A stretch of 31,315 nt of DNA from a virus, in IMG/VR virus record IMGVR_UViG_3300017917_000364, positions 1-31,315 of that record. One strand, 5' to 3'. Shown piece after piece: positions 21,756 through 29,331 of this stretch. Position numbers and translations under genes: made by a program. How positions within the stretch are numbered: the first letter of the stretch is position 1; each line of letters begins with the position of its first letter. A model generated the notes under the pieces. The model did no database searches. It was not told where the DNA came from and worked only from the letters and a program-made list of their open reading frames with translations.

Positions 21756-22304
21756 TTATTTGATAACTTCATCTTCGGAATATTGTGTCCAATCCGTAAA
21801 CACAGTACGATTCATAAGTTTATGCAAACTGTGTGTCCAAATACCTGGGTTAGTTGCTTTAAAATCTTTATCATCGATTTTGAGCATAGTATTGTAATTC
21901 CAAAGACGAATGTACGGAATTGGCACTCGAATTTGTGGAATAAAGTTGTCGTATTCGTTAAAGCCACTGTCGTTAAAAGTTTCAACATGACTTAGCGGAA
22001 TATCAAGGCTGCACAAGATTCCTTTGTCAAGGAATGGAAAAATCATATTTTCCCATTCTTCCCATTCTTTGTGGCTATCAATCGATGGACAAAAACTGTG
22101 ATTAGCACCAAAGAAGATATGACGAATGTGTTTTGTTTTATCAGTATAAGAGTTTTCCTCGTTGATGAGGTGTTCGATAACTTGTTCGTTTTGAATACCA
22201 GTAACAAACAATGTACGCATTCCAAATGCAGGAGTTTTTTCTACTTCGTGGCCAAAGAAGAAATTTACATCATCTGCTTCGCCTGTACTATAATCTCTTT
22301 TCAA
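21756..22304 (-). CDS. Conserved phage protein, unknown function, between queD-like and dpdA genes
   Basis: A 182-aa soluble protein starting with TTG that overlaps the previous stop (TTGA). It contains DDVNFFFGHEVEKTPAFGMRTLFVTG, HIRHIFFGANHSFCPS and IPLSHVETFNDSGFNEYDNF, and ends in a WTQYSEDEVIK tail. Histidines, acidic residues and one Cys recur but no known motif forms. Its placement between a QueD-like protein and DpdA suggests a part in the same modification pathway, or in host takeover. I recall relatives in T4-like marine phages without function. Confidence 0.76.
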   Translation of the reverse strand: MKRDYSTGEADDVNFFFGHEVEKTPAFGMRTLFVTGIQNEQVIEHLINEENSYTDKTKHIRHIFFGANHSFCPSIDSHKEWEEWENMIFPFLDKGILCSLDIPLSHVETFNDSGFNEYDNFIPQIRVPIPYIRLWNYNTMLKIDDKDFKATNPGIWTHSLHKLMNRTVFTDWTQYSEDEVIK

Positions 22305-22510
22305 TTTAAGCTCATTCCTAATAATTGTTGATTAACTCGATGTATCTCGTCTTTAAGCCAAAGTTTCATAGTTTTCATTCTACGAACTTCGTCTGTAACA
22401 GTTATGTTATTATAGCGAGTTTCGATTATATTGTCAAGCTCTCTATGTCGCCGTTCTAGTTCTGCAAGATGACTTTTGAGTTTATCAAAATCATGTTCAC
22501 TGTTGTGCAT
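22301..22510 (-). CDS. YdcH/DUF465-like small helical protein
   Basis: A 69-aa protein that fits the DUF465 (YdcH) pattern of two helices with a short loop: DKLKSHLAELERRHRELDNI, then DEVRRMKTMKLWLKDEIHRV with the conserved L-K-x-x-K-L-x-L-K-D-E. The role of the family is unknown. It overlaps dpdA by 14 bases, so it is made with it. Confidence 0.72.
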   Translation of the reverse strand: MHNSEHDFDKLKSHLAELERRHRELDNIIETRYNNITVTDEVRRMKTMKLWLKDEIHRVNQQLLGMSLN

Positions 22511-24044
22511 CTTCCAACTCCTCTAATTTGTGTTCCTCAGCTTCGGTAAAACAACCATCTTCGTGTTCGTCCGTTTCTTCTGGTTCTTCAATATCAAATA
22601 GAGCATTAAAATGTGTGCTTGAATTAACGGTCTTTTTACCAATTGCACCTCTGGTGCCTGGAATAGCCATCCAAAAACGACTATGTTCGTCTACAAGTGC
22701 TAGAGCTTTATCTTTGTCATCTGTGGCAAATATCTCTTCAACAATGTCACGGAAGAACACTCGATCAAAACGTTCTTGCACTAACATATTTGGACAACGT
22801 CCTGAGTCATACTGTCTGTTTGCTTCCTGCACAGCATTAATGTGACTCCAAACATTATGTCCCATTTGAATAGCATACGAAAAACTATCCCATGACGTTT
22901 TGCCAACTTTACCAATTTTATTTACAGCACCTGGCGGATATATACAAACATCAGACACTTTAAGTTCAGCAGTAATAGGACTATCTTCAAAGTTCTTAAA
23001 GATACCGTCTTGTAAAACTGCATCTCTAAATAGTCGAGAGTCCGTGGCGTACTTTTTATCATCAACTGACGGTACCATGCGATACGTCCATTTAGATCTA
23101 TCATCGGTTTCGTTTTGGATATAAATCTGTCCATTAGCAGTTGCTAAGAATGGACTTGCACAGTCAAATGTAATAGTATAGTTTTCGTTATGGTGTTTGC
23201 GTACAGCTCGTTGAATGTCAGTTAATAAACATGCCCACTCTAATTTTGATGTACCTAAGAAGTGCATGTAGTCTTGTACACCTTTTTCTAAAAGACCATC
23301 ATAACGCAATGCTATGATTCTTTTCAGTACAAGATGTATGTCGCACATGTTCTGTCCACCCATTGACCACCCATTAAAGTGTTCGTTGGGATATTGTTTT
23401 GGATCAGCGTATTTTTTCATTCGCTGATACCAATCTTCTGCGTCAGTATGATTTTCGCCTTGCAAGACATTTAAGAACTTACAGTTGCCGTTGCGATTCT
23501 TAATAAACCAATCGTTGTTAATGTAAGTACCTTGCACAGCTTCCATATAGGTATTAATGCCTGTGGCTTTTCTACCTTCAGGACTGCGAGCTACCCAGGC
23601 TGGAATATCGAGGATCATTCCATAATCCATATAAGCGTCCATCCACGCTAATACTTGTTCACGCTTCTTTTGTGCTTTAGGACAGTTAGGATTCTTCCAA
23701 TCACCTTCCCATACACCCTTACCAATCTGGAAACCACCTGAGTCCCCTAAGATCCATGATTCTTCTCTGTTACGATTTCGAATCATGTCTTCTTTAGGGC
23801 TATGTTTGTTTACGTCAAGTTCTGCATGACCTGCTGAATATAGTGTCCACTGATAGTGGAACTGACCTTCTTTTTTGTTAAGATAGTTAAGACTTTCTAC
23901 GCCATTAGTAAAGTTTGAAGGTATGCGTGTTTTATCAATATACTCGTCATATCTTTGCTTGCCCACATAAGTGGCATAGAAACCGCTTAGTGCAGGCAAG
24001 AATCTTGCGTAGTCTAGTTGTGTTGCTGTTAAATCTCTATTCAT
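22497..24044 (-). CDS. dpdA: DpdA-like DNA 7-deazaguanine transglycosylase (TGT superfamily)
   Basis: A 515-aa TGT-related protein from the ATG at 24044, chosen because it overlaps the previous stop (TAATG); an ATG 11 codons earlier has no ribosome site. TGT barrel landmarks in order: WILGDSGGFQIG (97-108), MILDIPAW (143-150), FLNVLQGEN (190-198), GWSMGG (225-230), HFLGTS (261-266) and ITFDCASPF (291-299), whose Asp294 aligns with the TGT nucleophile. The CxCxxC zinc site of bacterial tRNA TGT is not visible, and the acidic tail is unusual. DpdA enzymes swap guanine for a 7-deazaguanine in DNA. FolE, QueE and a QueD-like gene support that role over tRNA queuosine. Confidence 0.87.
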   Translation of the reverse strand: MNRDLTATQLDYARFLPALSGFYATYVGKQRYDEYIDKTRIPSNFTNGVESLNYLNKKEGQFHYQWTLYSAGHAELDVNKHSPKEDMIRNRNREESWILGDSGGFQIGKGVWEGDWKNPNCPKAQKKREQVLAWMDAYMDYGMILDIPAWVARSPEGRKATGINTYMEAVQGTYINNDWFIKNRNGNCKFLNVLQGENHTDAEDWYQRMKKYADPKQYPNEHFNGWSMGGQNMCDIHLVLKRIIALRYDGLLEKGVQDYMHFLGTSKLEWACLLTDIQRAVRKHHNENYTITFDCASPFLATANGQIYIQNETDDRSKWTYRMVPSVDDKKYATDSRLFRDAVLQDGIFKNFEDSPITAELKVSDVCIYPPGAVNKIGKVGKTSWDSFSYAIQMGHNVWSHINAVQEANRQYDSGRCPNMLVQERFDRVFFRDIVEEIFATDDKDKALALVDEHSRFWMAIPGTRGAIGKKTVNSSTHFNALFDIEEPEETDEHEDGCFTEAEEHKLEELEDAQQ

Positions 24045-24397
24045 TATTTTACCAAGTGTTGAGCTAAAACCATGCAACTAATCCACACCCAAAGCGTATT
24101 AAAACCAACTAAGGTAGGAAGTAACTTTTTGTTACTAGCCCATATTAGCGTAAGACTAGTTGCTAGAGTTAAAAAGTAAAACCACCACACTTGGATTCCA
24201 AAAATTAAACCTGGAACAATAATAAGTGCCTTAGTAAGCCAACTTGCAGCCTCTACAATATTATAATCAGTCCAATATTCTCGTGTAAACCACATTTTGT
24301 AAACACGAATAATTTCACTCCAACGTGTGTGAGTATAAACTATACCTATTAGTATAGCCCATACTCCGGTTGCAATTACTATTTGCGTTACAGTCAT
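24044..24397 (-). CDS. Small multi-span membrane protein
   Basis: A 117-aa hydrophobic protein with about four membrane segments (near residues 3-22, 54-68, 70-86 and 92-112) and a charged loop (RWSEIIRVYKMWFTREYWTD). ATGA-type overlaps tie it to the clamp gene upstream and dpdA downstream. No lysis or transport motif is seen; size would allow a holin-like or inner-membrane modulator role, but nothing specific supports either. Confidence 0.74.
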   Translation of the reverse strand: MTVTQIVIATGVWAILIGIVYTHTRWSEIIRVYKMWFTREYWTDYNIVEAASWLTKALIIVPGLIFGIQVWWFYFLTLATSLTLIWASNKKLLPTLVGFNTLWVWISCMVLAQHLVK

Positions 24398-25128
24398 TAC
24401 TTGCTTTGTGCAGGTAAAATGTAATCGTACTTAACTAAACCGCTATCAATAGTGATCATCATAGCACCTTGATCAGAAATGCTCATTGTAGCATCACCGT
24501 CTAAGTTAAGAATACTTTGAACTTGTGCAACAGGCCATGACCATGCGTGTTTAAGTGTACCGCTAACTGCGTGTTGGAACACAAACGAACCGGCATGTGT
24601 GCTTGCATCACCAAAGTAAAATACTAGGTTGTTGTTTTCTGTTTTAACTGTGAAGATTGGTTCTTCGTTGTGTGCGGCACTCATCAACTTCATACGTTGA
24701 ATAGATGCTACTGCGGGCTTAAATTGAACTTCCCAACTTGCGCCTTTGAACTTAACTGTCTTGAGTTTCTCTTCGATAATTGCTTTGTTCATAAAGCGAT
24801 AATCGTTTTCAAAGTCCCCTGCGCTGTTTTCAAAGTGAATGTGAGTAGGAACAGTTTCACCGTTTCTATCTGCACTGATAACTTCGATCTTAGCGTTGTC
24901 TTTGTACTCTGGATTCTTCAAATGTAGTGCTAACTTGTCCAAGTTAGGCATACCAAATGTACCACTGAACTCATTAACTGGTTTGTGTGCGCTTGCTGAT
25001 AAAATTACTGAACGGTCTTCAGCCATTGAATCAATAGTTGTTGAACCATTTTCTGAATTAACTTTTACTAAACTTAGGAAGCCTAGTGCGTGGGTATGTG
25101 CTACGATATCTTGTAGTATGTCTTTCAT
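24397..25128 (-). CDS. 45: DNA polymerase sliding clamp (gp45-like)
   Basis: A 243-aa protein matching T4 gp45 (228 aa) in length and pattern. It begins MKDILQDIVAHTHALGFLSLVKV and has FSGTFGMPNLDKLALHLKNPEY, the clamp region used by T4-like phages, and a C-terminal SISDQGAMMITIDSGLVKYDYILP. The trimeric ring tethers the polymerase and, in T4, also activates late transcription. It has its own promoter inside the end of the epimerase gene and an AAGGAG ribosome site. The clamp-loader genes (44/62) are not in this window. Confidence 0.9.
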   Translation of the reverse strand: MKDILQDIVAHTHALGFLSLVKVNSENGSTTIDSMAEDRSVILSASAHKPVNEFSGTFGMPNLDKLALHLKNPEYKDNAKIEVISADRNGETVPTHIHFENSAGDFENDYRFMNKAIIEEKLKTVKFKGASWEVQFKPAVASIQRMKLMSAAHNEEPIFTVKTENNNLVFYFGDASTHAGSFVFQHAVSGTLKHAWSWPVAQVQSILNLDGDATMSISDQGAMMITIDSGLVKYDYILPAQSK

Positions 25129-25150
25129 GCCTGTATATCTCCTTATTAAA

Positions 25151-25876
25151 TTACAGTATAATGTCTAAGCCTTTATTAGTCAAGAACTCTTTGACATTGT
25201 ATTTAGGTTTAAAGCCTAATTCTTTCAAAATTTCTATATTAGCCTGTGTACACTTTCTTTCGTGTACTTTATTTAGACGGAGTGGCTTACCTGGCGCAAG
25301 TTCTTGAATGTTTACACTTTCACCTGTACCAACGTCAACTACACCGTTTATGTTTGGATTTTTAATCAATAACTCAATAGCTTCGCAAAGATCTTCTATG
25401 TGAATAAAATCTCTAGAATGATCAGTGACATACTCTACTGAATTTGATAACAACTTATCTAAGAACATTCCTTTTCTAGGGGCATCTGAATATACAGTAT
25501 GGAATCTCATGCCAACACTATTGCTAGGAGCCATCATGTCCATGATATATTTGGATGCCGCATACGGATTCAGCGTTGGTTCATATGCTGAACTTGAACT
25601 TGCGTACAGTATACGAGCTTCGTTGAACTGTTCAAAAATTCTACGTGACCCTTCAACATTAACATGCCAATATGGGCCAGGAAGTCTCATACTTTCTCTA
25701 ACTCCGCTTTTACCTGCAAGATGTATTACTAGATCAACTTCGTAGGTTAAATTGCAGGTGAGAATGTCCTTACCGTCTTTTAAATCTATACCATACATAG
25801 TATAACCTCTATCCCACAAATATGGGTAGAGATGACTACCAATAAAACCTTTATGGCCTGTCATTAAAATACGCAT
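25151..25876 (-). CDS. NAD-dependent epimerase/dehydratase (SDR family)
   Basis: A 241-aa extended-SDR enzyme, shorter than the usual 300-340. It has the Rossmann motif TGHKGFIG (6-13), HLAGKSGVRES (52-62), active-site SSSAY (93-98) and Y-x-x-x-K as PYAASKY (104-110). Such enzymes epimerise or dehydrate nucleotide sugars, for example UDP-galactose or dTDP-glucose. It lies between polymerase and clamp genes, coupled to a 36-aa gene (TAATG). With the glycosyltransferase, it could supply an activated sugar for virion or DNA modification. Substrate unknown. Confidence 0.85.
   Translation of the reverse strand: MRILMTGHKGFIGSHLYPYLWDRGYTMYGIDLKDGKDILTCNLTYEVDLVIHLAGKSGVRESMRLPGPYWHVNVEGSRRIFEQFNEARILYASSSSAYEPTLNPYAASKYIMDMMAPSNSVGMRFHTVYSDAPRKGMFLDKLLSNSVEYVTDHSRDFIHIEDLCEAIELLIKNPNINGVVDVGTGESVNIQELAPGKPLRLNKVHERKCTQANIEILKELGFKPKYNVKEFLTNKGLDIIL
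25155..25183 (-). promoter_or_regulatory. Sigma70 promoter for the sliding clamp gene
   Basis: Minus strand -35 TTGACT (25178-25183) and -10 TATACT (25155-25160), spacer 17. It lies at the very end of the epimerase gene and about 27 bases before the clamp start, allowing clamp expression independent of the polymerase. Confidence 0.75.
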
Positions 25877-25986
25877 TAGTCGCCAAACCTCTCTTGTAAT
25901 TCTCTTAACATTTGAATAAGCTCTTCAATTATTTGAAGATCATGTTCTTTGTCTGTGTCTACTTCTACTTCAATTTTAATTTTCAT
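25876..25986 (-). CDS. 36-aa microprotein between polymerase and epimerase genes
   Basis: A short frame absent from long-ORF lists. It has an ATG at 25984-25986 preceded by a GGAG ribosome site in the polymerase tail, 36 codons, and a TAA overlapping the epimerase ATG (TAATG). It begins MKIKIEVEVDTDKEHD and continues as a charged helix ending RELQERFGD. It fills the only gap between the two genes and shows the tight coupling of real genes here. Function unknown. Confidence 0.7.
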   Translation of the reverse strand: MKIKIEVEVDTDKEHDLQIIEELIQMLRELQERFGD

Positions 25987-25987
25987 A

Positions 25988-28681
25988 TTAGTCTCCAAAG
26001 TCAAATAAACTTGAGAATGTATTGTGTTGCTTTGTGTCGTTTAAATCATAATTCAATACACCAATAAGATTATCTAACTTATTATCAATAATTGTTTCCT
26101 CCATTGCTGAGTCATCAAATGGAAGTTCTTTGAACCAATCCGGTAAGCGAAGTTCGTCTACTGGATAAGCTACACTTGTGTATCCTAATGGATTTTGTTT
26201 TAGCTTACAAACAATAACCTTCATACCGTCAACAATTTCCAATGAATACTTGTCACCGTTCATACGTTTTAATGTATTCCAGTTAATACTTGCTCGAACA
26301 TGGCCTGGCATATTAGCCTTGCCTTTCTTAGCTTCTTCTTTCTGATATTGACCTACATTATTTGCACGTTTAGGCGAACCTTTTTCCCAACCTGGACGAT
26401 CTTTAAACTCTTGTCTAAATTGAGTAATACGCTCAATGATTTCTTTTTCTGGTTTGCCTGTAAGAACCATTAGCAGTACTTCGCTCAAAAACTCTTGCAT
26501 GAACACAGGAGTGTCTGAACGACGAAGGTCTAGACCCATAGCTTTGACCTTGCCTGGTTTGCCATCCTTATCTTTGCGCTCACCTTCTTGATCGTATACT
26601 AGAGCCGCATAACGCTTCTTGGTAATGTACAAGCCGCTTTCTGCAACAATCTCTCGACCTGCCGCAATAACTTCTGAACGAGTCTTTGGACAGTGAAATG
26701 CACGGCCCATAAACTCTCCAAAACTAGCATTAGCTTCGTCACAGATTTGATCATATAGTGTTATGATATTCTCTTTGGTCCAAGGAATACGACCTGCATC
26801 AATATCTTCTTTGAGCGTAGTATATGCACTAAAGTAAACAGAGTCAGTGTCACCATAGATAACACTTTTGCCAATGTGGTTGTATTCACCAGCAATAATC
26901 TCATTTACCTTAGCGGCCATGTGTTTGGCAATCTGTCGACCTGTAAGTGTAGTTGACTGTCCAATGCGCTTATCAAAGAATCTGCAACCAGGATTAAGAA
27001 TAGCACCGTAAAGAGAGTTTAAGTTAATTTTCTTAACCAACTGTCGCTTATCCCAGAACGCTATTTCTGTTTCGTTGCCTGCTTCAATAGCCTTCTTCTT
27101 CATTGCTTGAAGTTCTTTACGTTCAGCATACCAACGTTTTAAGATACCTGGAATAACACCTTCAAACTCTGTAGTAAAGATAGTACCGTTGGCACTGAGC
27201 ATCCAAGGCATGTGACTATCATAGATCAGTTTGTAGATTTCTGCACCACTGAGTACATCAGAGCGACCGTCTTCCCAGTCAATAGTAATAGCAATGTCTT
27301 TGCGCTTCTCCATTACGTATTCGTACTCTAAGCTGCCAAACTTGCCTTCCCATGCTGCCGCAAATGACTTCTTCTGCAAGGTCATTTGTTCATGTAGGTA
27401 TGCTTCTGTATGGTCTGAACGTAACTGTCCTACGATAGTTTCTGGAGCCATGTTCAGCGCACGAATCACTGATGGATACAGTGAGTTCAAGTCCATCGAA
27501 GCAACCCACTTGTGTAAGCCTACTTTTGGATATGCAACATACGCACCTGCGGCTTGTGTGTTTTCATCTTCGTCACGCTTTGGTCGATTAGGAACCTGCA
27601 ATCCTCTGTGATGAGCTTCGTTGATAATAGCCTGTTCAGTAACGGCTACAGCACCCATTGTTGTTTGTAGTAGAACTGTGTTAGCATGTGCCAGCACATT
27701 TGATAAGTCAATAAATTTAAGTTTATTATCAAGTTTGTCTAACAATGCAACGTCTTGTCTGTTGTATTCAATAAACGTTCTAAAGTCATTGTTGTATAAC
27801 TGATCTAGCGTACCTTCGTACACGGTCTTGTTTTCACCAATTTCCATCTCACCAATCGCATCTAATCGATATGAATGGCGCTCTTCATAAGTGTACTTGC
27901 GATATAGTTCAAGACTGTCCAAGTGTACCCGACCGACGAAGTCGTATGTTTCTGCTGTCTTGCCGTATTTTTCGTATTCACGTTTTTTAGGCAATTGGCC
28001 CCAAAGACAGAAACGTCTTGTGTCGTCTTTGCTTAACATACGAGCAACACGATTTACAGTATAAGGAACGTCATAGCCCTCTGAGTTCCAACCACTTACG
28101 ATGTCAGCATCTTCAATTAGATCAAGAAATGTTTTAAGCATTTCTCTTTCACCGTTTCCATCCTTGTCATTAGGAAACAGTATTACATTATCGCCCCATT
28201 CCTTACACAGTTCTTTGGCCTGTTCCATAGTAATGCCTTTGGGCGGAACAGCAAGAGTAATCAATGCACCTAACCATTGTAGACAGACTGTGATAGCAGT
28301 AATGGGCATAAACGGATCACTTGGGTCCGCAAAGCCTCGTTCTGGATCAAAATCTGTCTCAATATCCCAGAACGCTATGTTTAGTTTTGGTGCGTCCTGA
28401 TTGAGATAGTTCTCACTTAGACATTGGAAGATTGGGTTAATGTCGCTTTCGTAAAGATTCTTGTTAGCATTGATAGCTAACTCCTTGCGAAAGTCTTTGG
28501 TATTTTTGGAAACGATTCTACTCAGCGGAGTACCATATACACTCTTATACTTGCCTTTGGGGTCTTCGTAATAAAAAGTATACTTTACTGGATACTCGTG
28601 GAATTGTCTTTTTCCATCTCGTCTTTCTACGACTCTGATGATGTCAGAGTCTCTATCAAATATAGCGTCTACGTAACTCAA
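25988..28681 (-). CDS. 43: Family B DNA polymerase (gp43-like)
   Basis: An 897-aa polymerase, almost the length of T4 gp43 (898 aa). Exonuclease motifs: AFWDIETDFD (103-112; Asp106, Glu108), VSGWNSEGYDVPYTVNR (Exo II) and EYNRQDVALLDKL (Exo III). Polymerase motifs: SMDLNSLYPSVIRALN (motif A, near 393), KKINLNSLYGAIL (motif B) and YGDTDSVYF (motif C, near 608). The C-terminus ends SSLFDFGD, like the clamp-binding tail SLFDMFDF of RB69 polymerase. The start is TTG with a strong GGGGAGG site; a hairpin just before it may be a translational operator. It replicates the phage genome with gp45. Confidence 0.96.
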   Translation of the reverse strand: MSYVDAIFDRDSDIIRVVERRDGKRQFHEYPVKYTFYYEDPKGKYKSVYGTPLSRIVSKNTKDFRKELAINANKNLYESDINPIFQCLSENYLNQDAPKLNIAFWDIETDFDPERGFADPSDPFMPITAITVCLQWLGALITLAVPPKGITMEQAKELCKEWGDNVILFPNDKDGNGEREMLKTFLDLIEDADIVSGWNSEGYDVPYTVNRVARMLSKDDTRRFCLWGQLPKKREYEKYGKTAETYDFVGRVHLDSLELYRKYTYEERHSYRLDAIGEMEIGENKTVYEGTLDQLYNNDFRTFIEYNRQDVALLDKLDNKLKFIDLSNVLAHANTVLLQTTMGAVAVTEQAIINEAHHRGLQVPNRPKRDEDENTQAAGAYVAYPKVGLHKWVASMDLNSLYPSVIRALNMAPETIVGQLRSDHTEAYLHEQMTLQKKSFAAAWEGKFGSLEYEYVMEKRKDIAITIDWEDGRSDVLSGAEIYKLIYDSHMPWMLSANGTIFTTEFEGVIPGILKRWYAERKELQAMKKKAIEAGNETEIAFWDKRQLVKKINLNSLYGAILNPGCRFFDKRIGQSTTLTGRQIAKHMAAKVNEIIAGEYNHIGKSVIYGDTDSVYFSAYTTLKEDIDAGRIPWTKENIITLYDQICDEANASFGEFMGRAFHCPKTRSEVIAAGREIVAESGLYITKKRYAALVYDQEGERKDKDGKPGKVKAMGLDLRRSDTPVFMQEFLSEVLLMVLTGKPEKEIIERITQFRQEFKDRPGWEKGSPKRANNVGQYQKEEAKKGKANMPGHVRASINWNTLKRMNGDKYSLEIVDGMKVIVCKLKQNPLGYTSVAYPVDELRLPDWFKELPFDDSAMEETIIDNKLDNLIGVLNYDLNDTKQHNTFSSLFDFGD

Positions 28682-28687
28682 ATTTTT

Positions 28688-28712
28688 GCCTCCCCGTTGC
28701 TTGTGGCCAACG
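28688..28712 (-). promoter_or_regulatory. Putative translational operator hairpin of the polymerase gene
   Basis: Minus strand CGTTG pairs with CAACG (28708-28712 with 28695-28699) around the 8-base loop GCCACAAG. The Shine-Dalgarno GGGAGG follows at once, then the TTG start. T4 gene 43 is repressed by its own product at a hairpin with a 5-bp stem and 8-base loop next to its ribosome site; the layout here is the same, the loop sequence different. Confidence 0.6.
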
Positions 28713-28751
28713 TTGCCTTGCTACATGCTCTTAAAGTGAGCGACTCTATGA

Positions 28752-28759
28752 TATTTATT
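28752..28759 (-). promoter_or_regulatory. Late-like octamer upstream of the polymerase gene
   Basis: Minus strand AATAAATA, one mismatch from the T4 late consensus, at the end of the preceding gene and about 70 bases before the polymerase start. It may give extra late expression. It could also be chance in AT-rich sequence; the polymerase may depend on the dsbA promoter instead. Confidence 0.35.
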
Positions 28760-29042
28760 ACCACCAACTGTTTGCTACTCCGAACCCGAATACATTTACA
28801 ACTGCAAAATATCCAGTTAACAGCATAGGCCATGCTAGACCTCTTCTGTAATAAGCGTAAGCGCCTGTGATGCTACCAATAAAGAACCCAGGATATATCA
28901 CAGACATATTTGGATTTTGTGCAGTAAAGGCAAGAGTTAAACTTGCCGCTACTGTAAATACAAAACTTATTAACTCAAAAGTAAATGCTGTTTTGTCGCT
29001 GTGATAACTACTGCTCCAAAAATCTGCTATTCGGTTAATCAC
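28758..29042 (-). CDS. Small membrane protein, unknown function
   Basis: A 94-aa protein starting with GTG, which overlaps the stop of the dsbA-like gene (GTGA). Three hydrophobic spans (about 21-40, 47-64 and 71-91) follow a short polar N-terminus. The segment VIYPGFFIGSITGAYAYYRRG resembles nicotinamide-transporter-like or simple bacterial membrane folds, but the match is too short to assign. It lies between the DNA-binding protein and the polymerase gene. Confidence 0.74.
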   Translation of the reverse strand: MINRIADFWSSSYHSDKTAFTFELISFVFTVAASLTLAFTAQNPNMSVIYPGFFIGSITGAYAYYRRGLAWPMLLTGYFAVVNVFGFGVANSWW

Positions 29043-29299
29043 TTATCTTTGCCAACAGTAACAACCAAAGTTTCAAGATCGTCGAACTCGCCAGCAACAC
29101 GTTCCCAGTCGCCTTTTTGTGCAATCTTAATTGCTTTATTAATTAGACTAGGTTTGATATCTAATTCTTCTGCAACGTGCTTGATAGTTTCTTTTAGGCC
29201 TTGTTGTAGGTCTTCAATTTCTTGTAGTACAGTTACGCCTTCGTTAACGAGCTTTTCTAGCTTTGCCTTTTCTTCTGCGCCATAGGTACGGTCACTCAT
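29039..29299 (-). CDS. dsbA: DsbA-like double-stranded DNA-binding protein
   Basis: An 86-aa protein similar to T4 DsbA (89 aa), a double-stranded DNA-binding protein that binds near late promoters. Seen: TYGAEEKAKLEKLVNEGV, LQQGLKETIKHVAEELDIKP and SLINKAIKIAQKGDWERV, which form an acidic helix bundle ending in an H-T-H-like pair. It has a perfect sigma70 promoter and AAAGGAG. It leads the run to the polymerase. The assignment rests on recalled resemblance and is not certain. Confidence 0.72.
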   Translation of the reverse strand: MSDRTYGAEEKAKLEKLVNEGVTVLQEIEDLQQGLKETIKHVAEELDIKPSLINKAIKIAQKGDWERVAGEFDDLETLVVTVGKDK

Positions 29300-29331
29300 A
29301 GGTGAATATCTCCTTTAAAAAGTTATTACTA

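Noticed and set aside
21756-22304. QueC or another preQ0-forming enzyme hidden as the 182-aa protein
   Set aside because: QueC needs an N-terminal PP-loop SGGxDS and a C-terminal cysteine zinc site. Neither is present.
28682-28757. tRNA gene in the 76-base spacer before the polymerase
   Set aside because: The length is suggestive, but no acceptor, D- or T-arm pattern and no GTTC-type T-loop is present; the stems found fit a leader hairpin instead.
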